Assembly (NCBI GenBank): GCA_016292705.1
Contig: JAEDHZ010000065.1
Coordinates: forward strand, 1-7,826
Origin: Clostridiaceae bacterium
GTDB lineage: Bacteria; Bacillota; Clostridia; Oscillospirales; Acutalibacteraceae
Direction: 5' to 3'
DNA length: 7,826 nucleotides
In this document: in pieces, positions 6,139-7,826 of the stretch
Position numbering within the stretch: the first letter of the stretch is position 1
Layout of the letters: each line of letters opens with the position of its first letter
Notes under the pieces: generated by a model
Database searches by the model: none
Told to the model about the DNA's origin: nothing
Seen by the model: only the letters and a program-made list of their open reading frames with translations
Program-made: the position numbers and the translations under genes

Positions 6139-6896
6139 TTTTTGTTTCCTTTCCTGATTATTTTCAACATTGAAACAATCACTTTTTCCAGCAGTACGCT
6201 GAGAATAATGACAACAATTGTCCACGCAAACAAGTCTGCCGTTTCGATTGTTATCTTTGACCGATAAAGATGATAACCCACAGAGCTTTGCGGCAATGAA
6301 ATCACCTCTGCCGCAACACCGGCTTTCCAGGCAAGGCCGAGAGCCGTTGTGCAGCCTGCGGCAAAATACGGCAAAACGGAGTGAACATAAATCTCTTTCA
6401 CCGTTTTCAGCTTTCCAAAGCGGAACACTTTTGCCATTTCAAGCAAGCTTTTATCGGTATTGCTTATTGCCTCGCTGACATTTGCCCAGACAATGGGCAG
6501 AACAATCAGAAAGGTTATAAACACAGGCACACCGTTCTTTTTTATCCAGACCAAGGCAAGAATAATAAACGAAGCAACCGGAGTGGCCTTGACAAGACTG
6601 ATAATCGGATAGAAAAGAGTCTTCAAAAACGAGACCGCAGAGGTCAGCACGGCAAGAACCGTTCCAAAAACAACGCCGAGAAGATATCCCGAGCTTATGC
6701 GCAGAAATGTTGAGCCGATGCTCTTCCAGAACTCACCGCTCTGAGAAAGAGCAAAAAGCCGTCTGAAAACATCAACCGGAGAAACCAACAGTATTTCCCT
6801 GTCAATCAACAAAAATGCAGCTTGCCATACCCCTGTCCAGAACAGGAGCACGGCAAGCGTTATTATTACTTTTTTCAGGCTTTTTTTATTCAGCAT
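6135..6896 (-). CDS. ABC transporter permease, SsuC/TauC-like
   Basis: This 253-residue protein is the membrane channel subunit of the importer. It has about six membrane segments, the first at 9-31. The coupling (EAA) loop is visible as LLEMAKVFRFGKLKTVKEIY (151-170) followed by VLP (174-176), the site where the ATPase docks. Other family features are VSPVDVFRRL (38-47), the glycine-spaced helix FLRISSGYLLGVVFGT (64-79), KATPVASFIILALVW (103-117) and LAWKAGVAAEVI (188-199). The start at 6896 is chosen because it overlaps the end of the binding-protein gene by 11 bases, has a modest GTGAG seven bases upstream, and gives a normal N terminus. The frame is open further upstream, but that lies inside the binding-protein gene. 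The 3' end overlaps the ATPase start. The substrate is shared with the binding protein and unknown. Confidence 0.94.
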   Translation of the reverse strand: MLNKKSLKKVIITLAVLLFWTGVWQAAFLLIDREILLVSPVDVFRRLFALSQSGEFWKSIGSTFLRISSGYLLGVVFGTVLAVLTSAVSFLKTLFYPIISLVKATPVASFIILALVWIKKNGVPVFITFLIVLPIVWANVSEAISNTDKSLLEMAKVFRFGKLKTVKEIYVHSVLPYFAAGCTTALGLAWKAGVAAEVISLPQSSVGYHLYRSKITIETADLFAWTIVVIILSVLLEKVIVSMLKIIRKGNKK

Positions 6897-7826
6897 AGTA
6901 AAGCTCACTTGAAGGCATTTCGCCTCCGATTGACTTCGGATCGGCATCAAAATATACCTTGAAGTTTGCGTCCGAAATCTTCTGCATTTCACTGCCGTCA
7001 ATGAAAACGATGTTGCAGCGTGAAATTACATCCTGTGCCTTTTGAGTTTTTGCGGCTTCCGCTTTCTTTTCGGAAAGGCTTGAATCAACAGCAAAAATTG
7101 CAGCGTCAATTATTCCCTTTTCAGCGATTTTATCGCTCTCTGAAGCAGGATTGATGTTGACATTTTCAACGCTCAATTTGTTGTCGGAAATGAATTGGCT
7201 GACAGCCTCCGGATTCTTTTCAATGAAATCCTTCCTTGCAACAACACAGCCCATTGCAAGCTCAGTGTCCGGATTGATTTTTTTCCATTCATCGGTCAGG
7301 CTGATAACGCTCTTTACGCTCTCATTCTTTGTTGTGACAACCGAAACAAAAGGCTCGGGAAGAACGGCAAGCTTTACATCACCTGAAATCATCTTTGCGG
7401 CAAGTTCACTGTGCTCGGAAAGGTATTCAACCTTTACATCATTTTCAAGTGAATTTGACTTGAGAATATGATTGAGTATGTATTCCGGAGTTGAACCCTG
7501 GCCCGTTGCATAAACGGTCTGTCCCTTGAGATCGGAAAGCGAAGCAACTTCAATGCCGTTTGAAACAACATAGAGCACGCCGAGAGTATTCACGCCAAGC
7601 ATTTTTACGCCGCCGTTTGTCTTTTTATAAAGATTTGCAGCAAGGCTGAGCGGACAAGTTGCAATATCAACCTCGCCGGTTGAAAGCATCGGAACAACCT
7701 GAGTCGGATCAGAAACAACCGTAATTTCATACTTTGCGTCATCCATAAGATCTACCATACCCATACCTGTCGGGCCCTTGTTGGCGGCAATCTTAATCTT
7801 TTCGCCAGTATATGCGGCAGTAGATT
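6886..7826 (-). CDS. ABC transporter substrate-binding protein (SsuA/TauA/NMT1-like), 5' end outside the window
   Basis: This is the extracytoplasmic solute receptor of the importer. At least 312 residues are present. The frame stays open through the right edge, and the 20 residues before the first in-window ATG (7764) include EKIKIAANKGPTG. That is typical mature N-terminal sequence of this family, so the true start and the expected lipoprotein signal lie beyond 7826. Family traits, numbered from the ATG at 7764: VVPMLSTGEVDIATCPLS (23-40), DLKGQTVYATGQGSTPE (78-94) and ISGDVKLAVLPEPFVSVV (125-142). This pattern is shared by binding proteins for sulfonates, taurine, nitrate and thiamine precursors (COG0715-like). 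No catalytic role is expected. It overlaps the permease by 11 bases and is probably lipid-anchored, hence a likely client of the Lgt encoded in this window. The ligand cannot be assigned. Confidence 0.92.
   Translation of the reverse strand, partial: STAAYTGEKIKIAANKGPTGMGMVDLMDDAKYEITVVSDPTQVVPMLSTGEVDIATCPLSLAANLYKKTNGGVKMLGVNTLGVLYVVSNGIEVASLSDLKGQTVYATGQGSTPEYILNHILKSNSLENDVKVEYLSEHSELAAKMISGDVKLAVLPEPFVSVVTTKNESVKSVISLTDEWKKINPDTELAMGCVVARKDFIEKNPEAVSQFISDNKLSVENVNINPASESDKIAEKGIIDAAIFAVDSSLSEKKAEAAKTQKAQDVISRCNIVFIDGSEMQKISDANFKVYFDADPKSIGGEMPSSELYYAE

Noticed and set aside
5662..6267. A 201-codon open frame on the plus strand
   Set aside because: It lies antisense to the ABC ATPase and permease, whose motifs are unmistakable. 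Its translation is Phe/Lys-rich low-quality sequence with no family pattern and no ribosome site that I can see.
6897..7001. Longer permease N terminus
   Set aside because: It lies within the binding-protein gene and is basic, non-family sequence. The start at 6896 gives a normal first membrane segment.
1..7826. Mobile element, prophage, CRISPR or defence island
   Set aside because: No terminal repeats, target-site duplications, repeat-spacer pattern, integrase or transposase motifs, nuclease or toxin-like genes were seen; all genes look like core chromosomal functions.

Overview
The window carries eight protein genes at high density with moderate G+C (my eye estimate is 40-45 %, not a computed value). 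It looks like ordinary chromosome from a low-to-mid G+C Clostridia bacterium, possibly an Oscillospiraceae/Ruminococcaceae relative. The basis is the SpoIID-type sporulation protein, the clostridial look of the citrate synthase and prolipoprotein transferase, A/G-rich Shine-Dalgarno sites and tight overlapping operons. I see no transposase, integrase, phage gene, CRISPR array, tRNA or rRNA. The exact taxon is inference.

Layout. (1) Positions 32-4436, minus strand: a four-gene operon read right to left. It encodes citrate synthase, an unrecognised multi-spanning membrane protein, an AEC-family (auxin efflux carrier-like) transporter and Lgt (prolipoprotein diacylglyceryl transferase). The genes overlap or nearly touch, and one good sigma-A-like promoter (TTGACT-17-TAAAAT) precedes citrate synthase. 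(2) Positions 4437-4548: a 112-base A+T-rich divergent control region. (3) Positions 4549-5544, plus strand: a single SpoIID/LytB-domain protein. (4) Positions 5545-5580: a 36-base convergent gap without a convincing terminator. (5) Positions 5581-7826, minus strand: an ABC importer operon of the nitrate/sulfonate/taurine/thiamine-precursor class, ordered substrate-binding protein (5' end beyond the right edge), permease, ATPase, all overlapping.

How the genes may work together. Citrate synthase with an AEC transporter suggests organic-acid metabolism plus carboxylate movement; the membrane protein between them has no function I can name. Lgt at the operon end is a housekeeping enzyme that lipidates prolipoproteins, probably including the binding protein of the neighbouring ABC importer. 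The importer's substrate cannot be read from sequence alone.

I found no clear undescribed system. The best leads are the unknown membrane protein in the citrate synthase/AEC operon, a duplicated YIPxEERI motif at the citrate synthase C terminus, and a long charged C-terminal extension on Lgt.
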